Assembly (NCBI RefSeq): GCF_004346865.1
Contig: NZ_SMGR01000003.1
Span: forward strand, 62,001 to 126,000
Length of the DNA stretch: 64,000 nucleotides
Source of the DNA: Shimia isoporae
GTDB lineage: Bacteria; Pseudomonadota; Alphaproteobacteria; Rhodobacterales; Rhodobacteraceae
Direction: 5' to 3'
Shown: piece after piece, positions 62,726 to 64,000 of the stretch
Position numbering within the stretch: position 1 is the first letter of the stretch
Layout: every line of letters begins with the position of its first letter
Made by a program: the position numbers and the translations under genes
Notes under the pieces: model-generated
Seen by the model: only the letters and a program-made list of their open reading frames with translations
Database searches by the model: none
What the model was told of the DNA's origin: nothing

Positions 62726-63220
62726 ATGACCCCTGTCACGACCCCGTTTACGGCCTCGCTCAGCAGCTTCCTTCTGATGTCGCGTATGGTTGAGCGACAA
62801 ATGCGCACCAACCACGCGATGACCCGTGCAGCGCTCGCCTTTCTTACGCCGTATGCTCCCTCCGAGCCGACCGCGGTTGCGTCCGTCGGGAAATCCAAGT
62901 CTCCGAAGAAAACGGTCTCGAAAGCAGCGCCAAAAGCGGCCGTGGGAAAGAACAAGTCAAAACCGACAGTGAAGCCCGAAGAACTGGTATTCAAATCTGT
63001 TGCCCCAAAGACTACCGGGCGGAATCCAGAGGAAAAGCCAAAATCCGTGGCGCGCAAAGCGCCTCCTGCGAAGTCGGCACCAGAAATTGTCGCCAAAACA
63101 ACCGACGCGCCAAAAGTAACAACAGTCGAACCAGTGACTCGCAAACGCACGCGGCAGCCATCCAAGCCGCCTGCGATGCCCAAAGCAAAAAAGACAACCA
63201 AGGCCAAAAAGCCCAGCTGA
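62726..63220 (+). CDS. Lys/Ala/Pro-rich protein between ureB and ureC
   Basis: A 164-residue protein in two parts. Residues 1-45 are a helical, partly hydrophobic stretch ([18 protein letters not shown]) that looks phasin-like. Residues 50-164 are low complexity, very rich in Lys, Ala, Pro, Thr and Ser, and end [10 protein letters not shown], recalling histone-like tails. AAGGAG sits at good distance from the ATG at 62726. Its place between ureB and ureC, where no gene is usually found, suggests co-expression with urease, but no role is evident. Confidence 0.65.
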   Translation: MTPVTTPFTASLSSFLLMSRMVERQMRTNHAMTRAALAFLTPYAPSEPTAVASVGKSKSPKKTVSKAAPKAAVGKNKSKPTVKPEELVFKSVAPKTTGRNPEEKPKSVARKAPPAKSAPEIVAKTTDAPKVTTVEPVTRKRTRQPSKPPAMPKAKKTTKAKKPS

Positions 63221-63248
63221 TCTGCTCCCACTCAAGAGAAACCACACG

Positions 63249-64000
63249 ATGCCTGCAAAAATAACCCGCTCCGACTACGCTGCCATGTTCGGCCCAACCG
63301 TTGGCGACAAGCTGCGCCTTGCCGACACTGAACTGGTCATCGAGGTCGAACGTGACCTTACCGCAGAAAGAGCGGGAGCAGGCGACTCTCTGGCTTACGG
63401 CGAAGAGGTCAAATTCGGCGGTGGGAAAGTGGTCCGGGACGGCATGGGCCAAGCCCAGACCACACGTGCTGAGGGTGCCGTAGACACGGTCATCACCAAC
63501 GCGTTGATCGTAGATCACTCGGGCATCTACAAGGCAGACGTAGGTCTCAAGGATGGTCGTATTGCAAAAATCGGTAAGGCGGGTAACCCGGATACGCAAC
63601 CGGGTGTCGACATCATTGTCGGGCCCGGCACAGAGGCCATCGCTGGCGAAGGCAAGATATTGACCGCAGGCGGATTTGACAGCCACATCCACTACATTTG
63701 CCCGCAACAGATCGAGGACGCCTTGCATTCGGGGCTAACCACCATGTTGGGCGGCGGAACCGGCCCGGCACACGGAACGCTCGCAACCACCTGCACACCC
63801 GGTCCTTGGCACATCGGGCGCATGCTGCAATCTGCGGATGCTTTTCCGATGAACCTCGCTTTTGCAGGCAAGGGCAACGCGTCGCTTCCGGCCGCTCTGG
63901 AAGAACAGGTCAAAGGCGGGGCCTGCGCACTGAAACTGCACGAAGATTGGGGTACAACGCCTGCCGCAATCGATTGCTGCCTATCGGTCGCGGACGACAT
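63249..64000 (+). CDS. ureC: urease alpha subunit (N-terminal part, cut by window edge)
   Basis: The catalytic subunit; the first 250 residues are visible. It opens [29 protein letters not shown], the nickel-binding HxH is His146 and His148 in [14 protein letters not shown], and the bridging carbamylated lysine is Lys229 in LKLHEDWG. Compared with Klebsiella UreC these are 12 residues later. Most of the shift is an insert ([11 protein letters not shown]) between DLT and [12 protein letters not shown], near residues 39-49. The full protein is normally about 570 residues, so over half lies beyond the window. Confidence 0.97.
   Translation, partial: MPAKITRSDYAAMFGPTVGDKLRLADTELVIEVERDLTAERAGAGDSLAYGEEVKFGGGKVVRDGMGQAQTTRAEGAVDTVITNALIVDHSGIYKADVGLKDGRIAKIGKAGNPDTQPGVDIIVGPGTEAIAGEGKILTAGGFDSHIHYICPQQIEDALHSGLTTMLGGGTGPAHGTLATTCTPGPWHIGRMLQSADAFPMNLAFAGKGNASLPAALEEQVKGGACALKLHEDWGTTPAAIDCCLSVADD

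Overview
This window reads as chromosomal DNA from an alphaproteobacterium of the Rhodobacterales, most likely the marine Roseobacter group. The clues are a short HisG with a separate HisZ next to an alphaproteobacterial-type HisRS, a B12-dependent class II ribonucleotide reductase, a DUF1489 gene, a BmpA-type nucleoside ABC transporter, an 835-residue FAD/GcvT demethylating dehydrogenase, and a urease operon in the order ureD-ureA-x-ureB-x-ureC. Coding is dense, with many 1-4 base overlaps. I saw no tRNA, rRNA, insertion sequence, prophage or CRISPR array.

Layout, 1-19.4 kb: a cut-off RND efflux permease, its adaptor and an outer-membrane protein (minus); an unknown 135-residue gene; a TolB/TPR protein; a penicillin-binding-like serine hydrolase; a small beta-barrel protein; nrdJ; DUF1489 and cupin genes; hisS-hisZ-hisG; an enoyl-CoA hydratase-like gene; slyX; dnaE.

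19.6-34.8 kb: a compact four-gene operon encoding a group II PLP decarboxylase, an S9 peptidase, a FIST sensor protein and a soluble adenylate cyclase. This is the most interesting unit here. It is followed by a DUF4331 gene, a five-gene nucleoside ABC operon that carries an extra membrane gene between its two permeases, and a YtcJ-type amidohydrolase.

34.8-46 kb: a TetR regulator divergent from two membrane-protein genes, with two matching operator-like sites between them; a VOC protein; an SDR plus small membrane protein divergent from a LysR regulator; an orphan periplasmic binding protein followed by a chemoreceptor; an aldo/keto reductase - DauA-like dehydrogenase - DUF938 operon; an AhpD-like protein; an EF-hand protein.

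46-64 kb: the dimethylglycine/sarcosine dehydrogenase-like gene divergent from panC-panB; an NAD(P)-dependent epimerase; an FSP1/NDH-2-like flavoprotein divergent from an HxlR regulator; a second serine hydrolase; a minus-strand run of D-hydroxyacid dehydrogenase, thpR, gamma-glutamyltransferase and FAD-linked lactate/glycolate dehydrogenase; an SH3 protein; rpe; and the urease operon, which runs off the end inside ureC.

Overall the region mixes housekeeping (DNA synthesis, His and pantothenate synthesis, pentose phosphate) with scavenging of organic nitrogen and carbon (urea, nucleosides, peptides, D-amino acids, methylated glycines) and several small sensing modules.
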